A stretch of DNA of 64,000 bases from CAWBRY01 sp963791295 (GCA_963791295.1 CAWBRY010000001.1:1054001-1118000); one strand, 5' to 3'. Positions 47,581 through 57,488 are shown, counted from the first letter of the stretch. Numbers and translations: made by a program. The notes: generated by a model from the letters alone, not told the origin.

Positions 47581-49971
47581 ATGATAAAAAACATGATTCG
47601 TGTTGCGCTTCGCAACTTTAAGAAAGACAAAAGTTATAGCCTGCTCAATGTAGTTGGATTGGCTATTGGGATCACATTTAGTTTGTTCCTGATGTTCTAT
47701 GTAATGGATGAACTCAGCTATGACCGCTATTATAAGAATGCTGATCGAATAGCCCGAATCGTTTCCTATGTAAACGAACCGGCAAATGCCATGAAATGGG
47801 CGAGTACTCAATTCCCATTGGGTCCGACACTCAAACGCGACTATCCTGAGGTGGAACAGGCCGTGCGCGTACTAACTCGGGGTCCACTACTTTATAAACA
47901 CGGAGATCATCGGTTTTATGAAAACAAGATCTTTTATGCCGACAGCAATCTGTTTGATGTTTTCACCTATTCCTTCATCGAAGGAGATCCTAAAACTGCG
48001 TTGATTGCACCGAACTCAATGGTATTATCCCAGACTCTTGCGGAAAAATATTATGGAAAGGCTGTTTCTGCACTTGGACAGTCATTAGAAAATAGCCGCG
48101 GAGATGTATATAAGATAACTGGTGTGATCAAAGACGTTCCAAAAAACTCTCATATCATTTTTAACGGGATCATATCGCTAAGCACCCTGCCTAAAGACTA
48201 TTCTGATACCTGGGGGCAATTTAATAATTACACGTATGCACGGCTTCGTGAAAATACTTCTGTTGAAGAGTTTGAAAAAAAATTATTGCCGATGTATGAG
48301 AAGCATATGGCGACCATATTTGCTCAATACAACATAAAGATCAAATATGGAGTGCAACCAGTCACCTCTATTCACCTTCACTCAGATTTTGCCGGTGAAC
48401 CAGAAGAGCTGGGAAGCATGTCATACATCTATATATTTAGTGCCGTTGCATTGTTCATGCTTATCATCGCCTGCATCAACTACATGAACCTGACAACGGC
48501 CCGCTCAGCCCGCAGGGCAAAGGAAATTGGTATCCGTAAAGTGACAGGTTCAACGAGGCCATTGTTGATCGCTCAGTTTCTTACTGAATCCCTTCTGATT
48601 ACATTTATTTCTCTGCTGTTGAGTTTAGTGTTGGTGTATCTTCTCTTGCCTGTATTTAATTCACTCGCCGGCAAGTCGATCACTTTTCAGTTCCTCCTGC
48701 AGGTTCGAACTGTGATGGCATTGTTGGGGATTATTCTATTCGTCGGCCTGTTGGGCGGCAGCTATCCTGCATTTTACCTGGCTAGATTTAATCCAGTGAG
48801 TATCCTTAAAGGGAATCTTTCAAAAGGTTCTACCAATGTAACTCTTCGTCGCGTATTAGTAGTTGTCCAGTTCTCTATTTCTATGATAATGATAATCTGC
48901 ACCTGGGTGGTGTATGCACAATTGAAGTATATGCGAAACAAAGACCTTGGATTTAATAAGGAACAGGTTGTCTCGATGAATATCGATGCCTACAACGATA
49001 TACGGGGAAGGGTAGCTGCGCTTAAAGGCCAGATAAAACAAAACCCAAAAGTTAGTTCGGTCAGTACTGCGGAGACAATCCCCGGTGGTGATAATGTCAG
49101 TTTTAATTTATTTTCTATTGAGACGAGCCGGGGTTTTGTTGAGAAAGGAATCGACTGTTACGGCATCGATGAGGATTATTTGCAAACACTGGGGATCAAA
49201 TTGATCCAGGGAAGAGGCTTCTCCTTTTCTAATCCTTCCGATACCTTACGCAGTGCGCTTGTCAATGAAGATATGGTCAGAAGTTTTGGATGGGATAATG
49301 CGCTTGGCAAGCGAATCAAAATTCCCGGCGATACTTCAGGAAACTTCGTGGAAGTAGTGGGGGTAGTCAAAGATTTCCATCAAAAATCCTTATATAATCC
49401 CATTGCACCTTTAATACTTTTTTACAGACCAAGTAGCAACAATATACAGGTAAAAATAAGACCACAGGATATTGCATCAACTCTTTCTTCCATTGAGAAC
49501 TTGTGGAAGAAAACTTTTCCTGAATTGTTGTTTCAATATACTTTCCTGGACCAGGATTTCAATTCTCAATACACTGCCGATCAAAAAAGAGGGAAGATAT
49601 TTACGAGTTTTTCGACGCTCACTATCATTATTACCTGTCTTGGACTGTTGGGCCTCATTGCCTTTACAACTGAGCAAAGACAGAAAGAAATCAGTATCCG
49701 CAAAGTAATGGGAGCGGGTATCCAACGAATTGTTTCTTTAATTGCGCGAAACTTTGTGATCCTGGTAGGCATATCCTGCTTAATTGCTTTTCCGGTGGCT
49801 TATTATTTCATGCATAAGTGGCTGGATATTTTTCCATATAAGACGGACTTAAAGGTCACCACCTTTCTCTTGTCGGCGTTGGCAGTCCTGGTCATTGCCT
49901 TGCTAACGGTGAGTTTTCATACGATCAAGGTGGCGATCTCGAATCCGGTGAAATCACTACGATCAGAGTGA
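47581..49971 (+). CDS. FtsX/MacB-like ABC transporter permease P19
   Basis: This 796-residue permease starts 8 bp after P18, the tightest junction in the array. N-terminus MIKNMIRVALRNFKKDKSYS. Coupling motifs are RAKEIGIRKVTGS (312-324) and RQKEISIRKVMGAG (700-713), with S for G in E-I-G; the following helix reads LIARNF in place of LLSKDF. The tail is NPVKSLRSE, preceded by SFHTIKVAIS in place of SFQAIKAA. Its first half is closest to P14. The second periplasmic domain contains GVVKDFHQKSLYNPIAPLIL. A long junction with three repeat types follows. Confidence 0.95.
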   Translation: MIKNMIRVALRNFKKDKSYSLLNVVGLAIGITFSLFLMFYVMDELSYDRYYKNADRIARIVSYVNEPANAMKWASTQFPLGPTLKRDYPEVEQAVRVLTRGPLLYKHGDHRFYENKIFYADSNLFDVFTYSFIEGDPKTALIAPNSMVLSQTLAEKYYGKAVSALGQSLENSRGDVYKITGVIKDVPKNSHIIFNGIISLSTLPKDYSDTWGQFNNYTYARLRENTSVEEFEKKLLPMYEKHMATIFAQYNIKIKYGVQPVTSIHLHSDFAGEPEELGSMSYIYIFSAVALFMLIIACINYMNLTTARSARRAKEIGIRKVTGSTRPLLIAQFLTESLLITFISLLLSLVLVYLLLPVFNSLAGKSITFQFLLQVRTVMALLGIILFVGLLGGSYPAFYLARFNPVSILKGNLSKGSTNVTLRRVLVVVQFSISMIMIICTWVVYAQLKYMRNKDLGFNKEQVVSMNIDAYNDIRGRVAALKGQIKQNPKVSSVSTAETIPGGDNVSFNLFSIETSRGFVEKGIDCYGIDEDYLQTLGIKLIQGRGFSFSNPSDTLRSALVNEDMVRSFGWDNALGKRIKIPGDTSGNFVEVVGVVKDFHQKSLYNPIAPLILFYRPSSNNIQVKIRPQDIASTLSSIENLWKKTFPELLFQYTFLDQDFNSQYTADQKRGKIFTSFSTLTIIITCLGLLGLIAFTTEQRQKEISIRKVMGAGIQRIVSLIARNFVILVGISCLIAFPVAYYFMHKWLDIFPYKTDLKVTTFLLSALAVLVIALLTVSFHTIKVAISNPVKSLRSE

Positions 49972-49978
49972 GAATACT

Positions 49979-50102
49979 AGATGCAGGATACAAGATGCTA
50001 GAGATTATTGATTATTAATTATTGATTATTGTGAGTGGTGAGTTGTGAGGAGCTAGTGACAACCTAAAAACTTATAGCGTAAAACTTATAACGCAAAACT
50101 TA
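49979..50102. repeat. mosaic of four repeat types between P19 and P20
   Basis: In order this gap holds AGATGC/GGATAC units (49979-50002), the TTATTGATTATTAATTATTG repeat (50005-50031), GTGAGTGGTGAGTTGTGAG (50031-50049), and AAAACTTATAGCG / AAAACTTATAACG units (50066-50102). The first two types also occur before P14, and the last two recur at the next two junctions. No gene or recognisable promoter is present. Confidence 0.65.
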
Positions 50103-50103
50103 C

Positions 50104-52494
50104 ATGCTAAGAAATTATTTAAAAATCGCGTGGCGAAACCTTTGGAGGCATAAGGCCTTTACAGCGCTTAACATGGGTGGACTGACCGTTAGCCTTGCAG
50201 CCTGTTTTATTATTTTTCTTTGGGTAAGTGATGAACTGAATTATGACCGGTTCGGAAAAAATGCCGATCGTGTCTTCCGGGTGGGCCTTACACTGGTGGC
50301 GAAAAACCAGCCAGACAAACAATTTGCTGTCACTGCAGCGCCACTTGCCGGCGTCTTGTTCAAAGATTTTCCTGAGATAGAAAATACAGTCCGGTTTACC
50401 CGGAGCAGTATGCTGATCACCTATCGCAATGAGCATTTTTTTACCAAAAATTTTTTACTGGCCGATTCCACTTTTTTTGAGGTTTTTGGGTTTCCATTAG
50501 TAAAAGGCGATCCCCATACGGTGCTCAACCAGGTAAATGCAGCGGTGATCTCGGAAACCACGGCGAGGAGATACTTTGGGCAGGATGATCCGGTGGGAAA
50601 AACCTTTAAAGGAAACGACACGAGTCTATTCATAGTAACCGGCGTTGCCAAAGATTTACCGGCTACCAGTCATTTTCATTTCGATGTAATCTGTTCCTTC
50701 AAGCAATTGGGAAGTCAGAGTCTGGAGAGCTGGTGGAATGATAGTTTCTATACATACCTTTTATTGAAGGATGCTGCCTCCGCCCATACATTGGGACTGA
50801 AAATGGCAGACATCATGGATAAATACAATGCCGAACAGAATAAGGCCATTGGTTTTAGAGGATTGCATTTTTTGCAACCGATCAAAAAGATCCACCTGCA
50901 CTCTGATCTGCGGGGCGAAATTGAGCGGAATGGAAATATGTCCTCGTTGCGAATATTTATTGCCATCGCTATATTTCTTTTACTCGTAGCCTGCATCAAC
51001 TACATTAACCTGACCACGGCTACCTCATTTAAAAGAGCAAAAGAAATCGGCATGCGAAAGGTATCAGGTGCTTCTATTCCACAATTGGCCGGCCAATTTC
51101 TCAGTGAAGCCATCCTGATTACTCTCATTTCACTAATACTTGCTATAGGTGTCACCAGGATTTGCCTCCCTGCATTCAATCAGATTGCAGGAACAGACAT
51201 TTCCCTAAGCTCTGAATTTAGTTGGAGTTTGATTGGATACCTGGTAGCTGCGGCAATACTTCTCGGCACTCTGGCCGGAGTCTTTCCAGCCTTTTATCTT
51301 TCCCGGATAAGGCCGGTACGGGTGTTCAAGAACATAATCGCGAGGGAAGGCCGGCTGCTTTCAATTAGAAAGATCCTGGTGATATTCCAGTTTTCGCTTT
51401 CTATAATGCTCATCATTGCTACCGTAATTGCATTGCAACAATTGCGCTACATGCAATCGAGGGATGTTGGATTCGATAAGGAACAGGTAGTAGGAATTCC
51501 GTTCCGTGATTCGAAGGAAACCTCCCTCATGCAAACGCTCAAAGAAGAATTCGGAAAGGTTCCCGGGATTGCGCTATCAACTGTTTCTTCTTCTACGCCG
51601 GGAAAGAACCTTAGTAATATAGTAGTCCTTCCCGAAGGCGTGCAAGCTGATCAAACACAAACCATGAACACCCTGGTCACCGATTTCGATTTTATTAATA
51701 CTTACAAATTAAAAATGGCGGCAGGCCGGGCATTTTCAAAAGATTTTGGAGACGATTCTTCAGCATTTATACTGAACCAAACCGCCGTAAGGGAATTGGG
51801 TTGGGGAGCTCCTCAAAATGCGATTGGGAAGGCGTTTGATTGGGGCCTTGGAAAAAAAGGTAAGGTGATTGGTGTTGTAAGTGATTTTAACTTCAACTCA
51901 TTGAGGCAAAAGGTCAGTCCCGTGGTCATGCATATCCTGCCCGAGAATAGCGGATGGTATGGTTTTCTTTCGGTAAGGATCAACGCTCCCGATAAGCGAA
52001 ATGCAATTCATTCCCTGGAAGAAACCTGGAAGAAGATCATTCCCGGTCATCCATTTGATTATTTTTTTGTAGATGAAGATTATAATAAGCAGTACCAAGG
52101 TGATAGGAGACTGAGCAATTTATCTATGCTTTTTTCCGGTCTCACCATCCTTATATCCTGCCTGGGACTGCTGGGACTGGTGATGGTCTCTGTGTCTCAA
52201 AGGACAAAGGAAATTGGAGTTCGCAAGGTACTGGGAGCGTCGGTGTTCAATGTTACTGCTTTGCTTTCAAAAGATTTTATAAAGCTGGTCTTGATCTCCA
52301 TTCTGATTGCAAGTCCTTTTGCCTGGTGGCTAATGAATCATTGGCTCCGTGATTTTGCATACAGGATACAGATCAGCGGATGGGTATTTCTTTTCGCCGG
52401 TATTGTTGCCGTGCTGATTGCTATCATGACAATTAGCGTCCGGGCGATACAGGCTGCCAGCATGAATCCGGTGAAGAGTCTGAGGAGAGAGTGA
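50104..52494 (+). CDS. FtsX/MacB-like ABC transporter permease P20
   Basis: This 796-residue permease starts MLRNYLKIAWRNLWRHKAFT. Coupling motifs are RAKEIGMRKVSGA (311-323) and RTKEIGVRKVLGAS (700-713). The tail NPVKSLRRE has R in place of T, preceded by SVRAIQAASM. The stretch before TM5 is RPVRVFKNIIAREGRLLSIR, where most copies have PVxVLKG. The second periplasmic domain has SNIVVLPEG, FDWGLGKKG, GVVSDFNFNSLRQKVSPVVM and HILPEN, matching P5. It follows the mosaic repeat gap. Confidence 0.95.
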   Translation: MLRNYLKIAWRNLWRHKAFTALNMGGLTVSLAACFIIFLWVSDELNYDRFGKNADRVFRVGLTLVAKNQPDKQFAVTAAPLAGVLFKDFPEIENTVRFTRSSMLITYRNEHFFTKNFLLADSTFFEVFGFPLVKGDPHTVLNQVNAAVISETTARRYFGQDDPVGKTFKGNDTSLFIVTGVAKDLPATSHFHFDVICSFKQLGSQSLESWWNDSFYTYLLLKDAASAHTLGLKMADIMDKYNAEQNKAIGFRGLHFLQPIKKIHLHSDLRGEIERNGNMSSLRIFIAIAIFLLLVACINYINLTTATSFKRAKEIGMRKVSGASIPQLAGQFLSEAILITLISLILAIGVTRICLPAFNQIAGTDISLSSEFSWSLIGYLVAAAILLGTLAGVFPAFYLSRIRPVRVFKNIIAREGRLLSIRKILVIFQFSLSIMLIIATVIALQQLRYMQSRDVGFDKEQVVGIPFRDSKETSLMQTLKEEFGKVPGIALSTVSSSTPGKNLSNIVVLPEGVQADQTQTMNTLVTDFDFINTYKLKMAAGRAFSKDFGDDSSAFILNQTAVRELGWGAPQNAIGKAFDWGLGKKGKVIGVVSDFNFNSLRQKVSPVVMHILPENSGWYGFLSVRINAPDKRNAIHSLEETWKKIIPGHPFDYFFVDEDYNKQYQGDRRLSNLSMLFSGLTILISCLGLLGLVMVSVSQRTKEIGVRKVLGASVFNVTALLSKDFIKLVLISILIASPFAWWLMNHWLRDFAYRIQISGWVFLFAGIVAVLIAIMTISVRAIQAASMNPVKSLRRE

Positions 52495-52554
52495 GTGGTG
52501 AGTGGTGAGCTGTGAGTGATCACTTAAAACGTATAACTTATAAACTACAACTTT
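52495..52554. repeat. GTGAGTGGTGAG and ACTTATAA repeats between P20 and P21
   Basis: GTGGTGAGTGGTGAGCTGTG (from 52495) begins directly after the P20 stop and is followed by AAAACGTATAACTTATAAAC and an A/C-rich run up to the P21 start. Both elements resemble those at 50031-50102 and 54930-54981. The whole 60-bp gap consists of them. Confidence 0.6.
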
Positions 52555-54924
52555 ATGTTGAAAAATTATTTCTTGCTAGCCATGAGAAATCTGAAGAGGA
52601 ACAAAGTCTTCTCCTTCATCAACATAATGGGATTGGCGCTGGGACTGGCTTGCAGTCTGCTGATCCTTTTATGGGTAAGAGACGAACGCAGCATCGACGA
52701 TTACCATATCAATGGTTCCCGCCTGTATAGCGTTTATCAAAGGCAATACTATGACAATAAAATTGAGACGTTTCATGGCGGACCAGGTCTGTTGGCCCAG
52801 GAAATGAAAAAGGTATTTCCTGAAGTAGAATATTCATCCGGCTTCGCATGGAATGATCTGTCCACCTTCCAGGTGGGAGATAAGATCCTTAAAGAAGAGG
52901 GAAACCACGCGGATAAAGATTACTTTAAAATGTTTAGTCTTCCGCTGCTGGAGGGAAATGTGAATACAGCGCTTAACACCATTTCAAGTATTGCCATATC
53001 TCATAAAATGGCCAATGATTTCTTCGGATCTCCCCGCGCGGCAATCGGCAAGACGATCCGTTTTCAAAATTACAGAGACTACGAGATTAGGGCTGTATTT
53101 GAGAATATCCCTGCCAACAGTTCGAATAAGTTTGATTACCTGATCAACTGGGATTCATTTATGGTAGACAATGACTGGGCCAGGGATTGGGGCAACAACG
53201 GTCCGGGTACATTGATCATGCTGCGAGCAGACGCCAATCCCGTTGAATTTGAAAAGAAGATCGTCAGATTTCTTGACAACTACAACAAGGATCAAAGTGA
53301 TGCTTTCCGCGTCCAGCTCGGAATTCAGCGGTTTGGTGATGTATACCTTCATTCGGAGTTTAAGGAAGGCCGCATAGAAGGGGGTCGCATTGAATACGTC
53401 GGGCTATTCACTATCGTGGCTGCATTTATACTATTGATTGCCTGCATCAATTTCATGAACCTGACAACAGCTCATTCAATAAAGAGAGCAAAAGAAATCG
53501 GTGTGCGTAAGGTAGTAGGGGCGTTGCGCATTTCACTGATCAAGCAGTTTATTGGTGAAGCCATTCTGCTCTCTATTATTGCTGCAACGCTTGCCATTTT
53601 TATCGTGGTTCTATTATTACCGGCTTTTAATCATCTCACGCGTAAGGAAATTGTCCTTCCTTATTCGGATGTGTCTGCCTGGTTGAATATATTCGGATTA
53701 ACCATCCTGACAGGAATCATATCGGGGAGCTATCCGGCATTGTTTTTATCATCCTTCAAACCCGTGGGTATACTGAAAGGAACATTCAAATATGGCTCGG
53801 GGGCAGCCATGTTCCGCAAGGGATTGGTGGTCTTTCAATTTGCCCTTTCTATCATCCTGATCATCGGCACTATCATCATTTCTCAGCAGGTAAATTATAT
53901 CCGCACAAAGAACCTTGGTTATGATAGGGAAAATCTTGTTTATATCACGTTGGAAGGAGATTTGAAAACTAAGTATGCCCTGTTTAAGCAGGAAGCAATG
54001 AATCTGCCCGGCATAAAAATGATGACCAGAATTACACAAGTGCCTACCGACATAAATAACTCGACGAGCGGTGTGGAATGGGAAGGCAAGAACCCCAAAA
54101 TACAACCGGAGTTTATGCAGGCTTCCATTGGATATGATTTTGTAAAAACAATGAATTTGACTGTTGTAAAAGGCCGTGATTTTGCCAAAGATTTTGCCAC
54201 TGATTCCGCCGGCTATTTAATTAATGAAGCTGCATTAAAAAAGATAGGGTTTAAGGATCCGGTGGGTAAGCCCATTACTTTTTGGCGTAACAAGGGAACC
54301 ATCGTTGGAGTATTGAAGGATTTTCATTTTGAATCCCTGCACCTGCCGATCGAACCACTCATACTACGCCTGGGCGAGAATGAATTATGGGGAACGGCGC
54401 TGATCAGAACGGAGGCGGGTAAGACGAAGGAAGCATTGGCCAGTCTCGGATCCCTATACAGAAAGATGAATCCAAAGTTCCCCTTTTCCTATTCGTTTGC
54501 AGACGAAGAGTATGAAAAATTATATAAGAGTGAACAGGTGGTCAATAAACTCTCCGATTATTTCGCATTCCTGGCCATCTTTATTTCCTGCCTCGGACTG
54601 CTCGGGCTGGCGATGTTTACGGCGGAGCAGCGAGTCAAGGAAATTGGTATACGGAAAGTGTTGGGTGCAGGATTGGGATCCTTGTTCATGTTGTTATCAA
54701 GGGATTTCCTGCTGCTTATTGTGATTGCATTTATGATAGCTGCTCCGTTGGGGTGGTGGGCCGCTCATATCTGGCTGGAGAAATTTGCATACCAGATCGA
54801 TATTGGATGGTGGATATTCCTCGTCGCAGGTGTGTTGGCTCTCGTCATCGCGCTACTGACGGTGAGTACGCAAGCGATAAAAGCGGCCGTGGCTAATCCG
54901 GCGAAGTCATTACGAACAGAGTGA
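52555..54924 (+). CDS. FtsX/MacB-like ABC transporter permease P21
   Basis: This 789-residue permease starts MLKNYFLLAMRNLKRNKVFS. After TM1 it has ERSIDDYHINGSRLYSVYQR, where the common R-I-Y-R-V is altered. Coupling motifs are RAKEIGVRKVVGA (311-323) and RVKEIGIRKVLGAG (693-706); tail NPAKSLRTE after STQAIKAAVA. The first periplasmic domain has ARDWGNNGPGTLIML and the second VEWEGKNPKIQ, both shared with P11 and partly with P6. The signature is GVLKDFHFESLHLPIEPLIL. It is flanked on both sides by GTGAG/CTTATAAC-type repeats. Confidence 0.95.
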   Translation: MLKNYFLLAMRNLKRNKVFSFINIMGLALGLACSLLILLWVRDERSIDDYHINGSRLYSVYQRQYYDNKIETFHGGPGLLAQEMKKVFPEVEYSSGFAWNDLSTFQVGDKILKEEGNHADKDYFKMFSLPLLEGNVNTALNTISSIAISHKMANDFFGSPRAAIGKTIRFQNYRDYEIRAVFENIPANSSNKFDYLINWDSFMVDNDWARDWGNNGPGTLIMLRADANPVEFEKKIVRFLDNYNKDQSDAFRVQLGIQRFGDVYLHSEFKEGRIEGGRIEYVGLFTIVAAFILLIACINFMNLTTAHSIKRAKEIGVRKVVGALRISLIKQFIGEAILLSIIAATLAIFIVVLLLPAFNHLTRKEIVLPYSDVSAWLNIFGLTILTGIISGSYPALFLSSFKPVGILKGTFKYGSGAAMFRKGLVVFQFALSIILIIGTIIISQQVNYIRTKNLGYDRENLVYITLEGDLKTKYALFKQEAMNLPGIKMMTRITQVPTDINNSTSGVEWEGKNPKIQPEFMQASIGYDFVKTMNLTVVKGRDFAKDFATDSAGYLINEAALKKIGFKDPVGKPITFWRNKGTIVGVLKDFHFESLHLPIEPLILRLGENELWGTALIRTEAGKTKEALASLGSLYRKMNPKFPFSYSFADEEYEKLYKSEQVVNKLSDYFAFLAIFISCLGLLGLAMFTAEQRVKEIGIRKVLGAGLGSLFMLLSRDFLLLIVIAFMIAAPLGWWAAHIWLEKFAYQIDIGWWIFLVAGVLALVIALLTVSTQAIKAAVANPAKSLRTE

Positions 54925-54929
54925 TTATT

Positions 54930-54981
54930 GTGAGTGGTGAGTAGTGAGTGGTGAGTCTTATAACCTAGAACTTATAACATT
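54930..54981. repeat. GTGAGTGGTGAGTAGTGAG and CTTATAAC repeats between P21 and P22
   Basis: GTGAGTGGTGAGTAGTGAG text (54930-54955) is followed by two CTTATAAC-like units (54957-54981). This is the third consecutive junction with the same pair in the same order. The 72-bp gap holds nothing else that I can identify. Confidence 0.6.
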
Positions 54982-54996
54982 TAATGTAAAAGCTTT

Positions 54997-57441
54997 ATGA
55001 TAAAAAACTATCTTAAGATTGCTCTTCGCAACCTACTAGCACGGAAGGGATACTCCTTGCTGAATATATTTGGTCTGGTAATCGGCATTGCCTGTTGCCT
55101 GCTCATCTTTCAATATGTATCCTATGAAAGAGGATATGACAAATTTGAGCCTGATTCTAACCGGATCGTCCGTCTTCGACTCGATTCCTATCAACAGGGA
55201 AGGCTAAGCTGGCAATCTGCTACCGTGTATCCTGCGTTCGGTCCGACGATGAAGAGAGATTTTCCAGAGGTCGAAGATTTTTGCCGGTTGCATGATGCAG
55301 ATTTTCTCCTTTCTAATGAAGAAAAACATGTGAAATTCTCTGAGCTCCAGGGATATTATGCAGATCCTGCATTTCTGTCGATGTTTAATGTGCAACTTAC
55401 TAAAGGCAACTCTCAGACAGCCCTTAATGGACCTGATAAACTTTTATTATCTGAAACTCTGTCAAAAAAATATTTTGGAAATGAAGATCCCATGGGTAAG
55501 AAACTTACCCTGCGCGATCCGAACTATACAAGAATATTTGAAGTAACGGGAGTATTCAAAGATTTTCCATCGCAGTCACACCTGGTAGTGAACCATATCG
55601 CGTCGTATTCCACCCTTGCCAGTATTGTCCGCGACGACGGAGATACAACAAATTCCACTGAAACAAACTGGGGCTGGTATGATTTCTATACTTACCTGCA
55701 GTTGAAACCGGGAACGGATCTAAAAAAATTCGAAGCGAAATTTCCCGCGTTTTGTGAGCAGCATATCAATAGACTGAAATCTTACGTCGCCGCTAATATG
55801 AAGGTGGCGATTTCAGCCCTTCCTGTAAAGGATATACATCTCTATTCCAATTTCAATCAGGAAGCAGAACTAAATGGAAACGGCAAGGCTGTAAACTTTC
55901 TTTTCTTAATTGGATTTTTGATTATGGGTATAGCGTGGATCAACTATATCAACCTTGCGACGGCTCGATCCGTGGAGAGGGCCAGGGAAGTGGGTATAAG
56001 AAAGGTTATGGGCGCGGTAAGAACCGATTTGGTCACCCAATTTCTGATGGAAAGTCTCCTATTGAACCTTGTTTCTCTGGCAATTGCTGTTGCGGCTGCT
56101 ATCGGGCTGACACCTCTATTCAATCAGCTCACAGGAAGGCAGGGAGATGCAGGCTTTTATCTGACACCCGCTTATCTCTACCTCTTCATCTGCATATTTT
56201 TCATTGGGACATTCCTCGCCGGCTTGTATCCTGCCTTTGTCTTATCAGGTTATCAACCCGTGAAAGTGCTAAAGGGGCTTTTTAAAAATACTTCCGGAGG
56301 ATTGAGTCTCAGAAAAGGGCTCATCATCCTCCAATTTGCCACTTCGGTCCTACTTATAGCAGGAACCATGATCATATATCAACAGGTTAGTTATATGAGA
56401 AGACAACAGCTTGGCGCGAATATCAAACAGACATTGGTATTGGATGGTGCTGAATCTCTAAGAGATTCCATTTATCAAAACACGTTTCATCCATTCAAGA
56501 CAACTATGCTGCAACAAGCCGGCGTAAAAAGTATGACAGCTTCCAGCAGTGTAATGGGAAAGGAAGTTTATTGGACGAATGGCTTTCAGAAAGCAGGTTC
56601 GGTGGCCACCGATTTAACCACTCTATATATTGTCGGTGTCGACTATGATTTTATTCCATCGTTCGAAATGAAACTTGTGGCGGGCAGGAATTTTTCAAGG
56701 GACTATTCTACGGATGAAAAAGGCGCCATTATTAATCAGACCGCTCTAAACATTCTGGGCTATCAAAGTCCTGAAAATGCGGTGAATGAAAAACTTCGCA
56801 GAGGCCGTGATACGGTTCATATAATAGGGGTGGTGCAGGATTTTCATCAGCAAGGGCTACGCAAGAATATTGACCCCCAAATCATTCTCCTGATACCCAA
56901 TACCCGCAATTCGTATTCATTAAAAGTTCAAACGGCTAATATGCCAGCCACGATTGCTGCTGTTAAAAGCACCTGGGATAAATTTTTTCCCGATGATCCA
57001 TTTAATTATTATTTCCTCGACGAAGTGTATGATCAACAGTACAAGGCCGATAATCTATATGGGAAAGTCTTCAGCATGTTTTCCTTCCTGGCTATCCTGA
57101 TCGCATGTTTTGGCCTGTTAGGTTTATCAGCATATAACATTTTGCAACGCACCAAAGAGATTGGGATCAGAAAAGTAATGGGGGCATCAGTGAGCAATGT
57201 ATTATTCATCCTTTCTAAGGAATTCATGGTGCTGGTAGGCATTTCATTCCTCGTCGCTGTTCCCATTACCTGGATCATCATGAAGAACTGGCTTCAGGAA
57301 TTTGCCTATCGCATTCCAATGCCTTGGTGGGTATTTCTCTTCGCCGGTGTGATTGCGGGGTTGATCGCCCTGGTGACGATCAGCTTTCAGGCAATCAGGG
57401 CGGCGATTGCCAACCCTGTAAAATCATTGCGAACAGAATGA
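54997..57441 (+). CDS. FtsX/MacB-like ABC transporter permease P22
   Basis: This 814-residue permease starts MIKNYLKIALRNLLARKGYS. TM2 reads MGIAWINYINLATA, with the W seen otherwise only in P2. Coupling motifs are RAREVGIRKVMGA (328-340) and RTKEIGIRKVMGAS (718-731); tail NPVKSLRTE. The second periplasmic domain opens LGANIKQTLVLDGAESLRDS, again like P2, and carries GVVQDFHQQGLRKNIDPQII. The first periplasmic domain has NWGWYDFYTYLQL, an element shared with P12. P2 and P22 are thus a subgroup at opposite ends of the array. Confidence 0.95.
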   Translation: MIKNYLKIALRNLLARKGYSLLNIFGLVIGIACCLLIFQYVSYERGYDKFEPDSNRIVRLRLDSYQQGRLSWQSATVYPAFGPTMKRDFPEVEDFCRLHDADFLLSNEEKHVKFSELQGYYADPAFLSMFNVQLTKGNSQTALNGPDKLLLSETLSKKYFGNEDPMGKKLTLRDPNYTRIFEVTGVFKDFPSQSHLVVNHIASYSTLASIVRDDGDTTNSTETNWGWYDFYTYLQLKPGTDLKKFEAKFPAFCEQHINRLKSYVAANMKVAISALPVKDIHLYSNFNQEAELNGNGKAVNFLFLIGFLIMGIAWINYINLATARSVERAREVGIRKVMGAVRTDLVTQFLMESLLLNLVSLAIAVAAAIGLTPLFNQLTGRQGDAGFYLTPAYLYLFICIFFIGTFLAGLYPAFVLSGYQPVKVLKGLFKNTSGGLSLRKGLIILQFATSVLLIAGTMIIYQQVSYMRRQQLGANIKQTLVLDGAESLRDSIYQNTFHPFKTTMLQQAGVKSMTASSSVMGKEVYWTNGFQKAGSVATDLTTLYIVGVDYDFIPSFEMKLVAGRNFSRDYSTDEKGAIINQTALNILGYQSPENAVNEKLRRGRDTVHIIGVVQDFHQQGLRKNIDPQIILLIPNTRNSYSLKVQTANMPATIAAVKSTWDKFFPDDPFNYYFLDEVYDQQYKADNLYGKVFSMFSFLAILIACFGLLGLSAYNILQRTKEIGIRKVMGASVSNVLFILSKEFMVLVGISFLVAVPITWIIMKNWLQEFAYRIPMPWWVFLFAGVIAGLIALVTISFQAIRAAIANPVKSLRTE

Positions 57442-57488
57442 AAGAAACAAAGATGAATTTTCAAACTCCATCCACATAACTCAGTAAT

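Noticed and set aside
2797..49772. Many minus-strand open frames of 60-160 codons, such as 2797-3258, 21701-22189 and 26100-26492
   Set aside because: They lie antisense to intact permeases. Several share R/L-P-I-S-L-type text only because they are the reverse reading of the conserved coupling motif.
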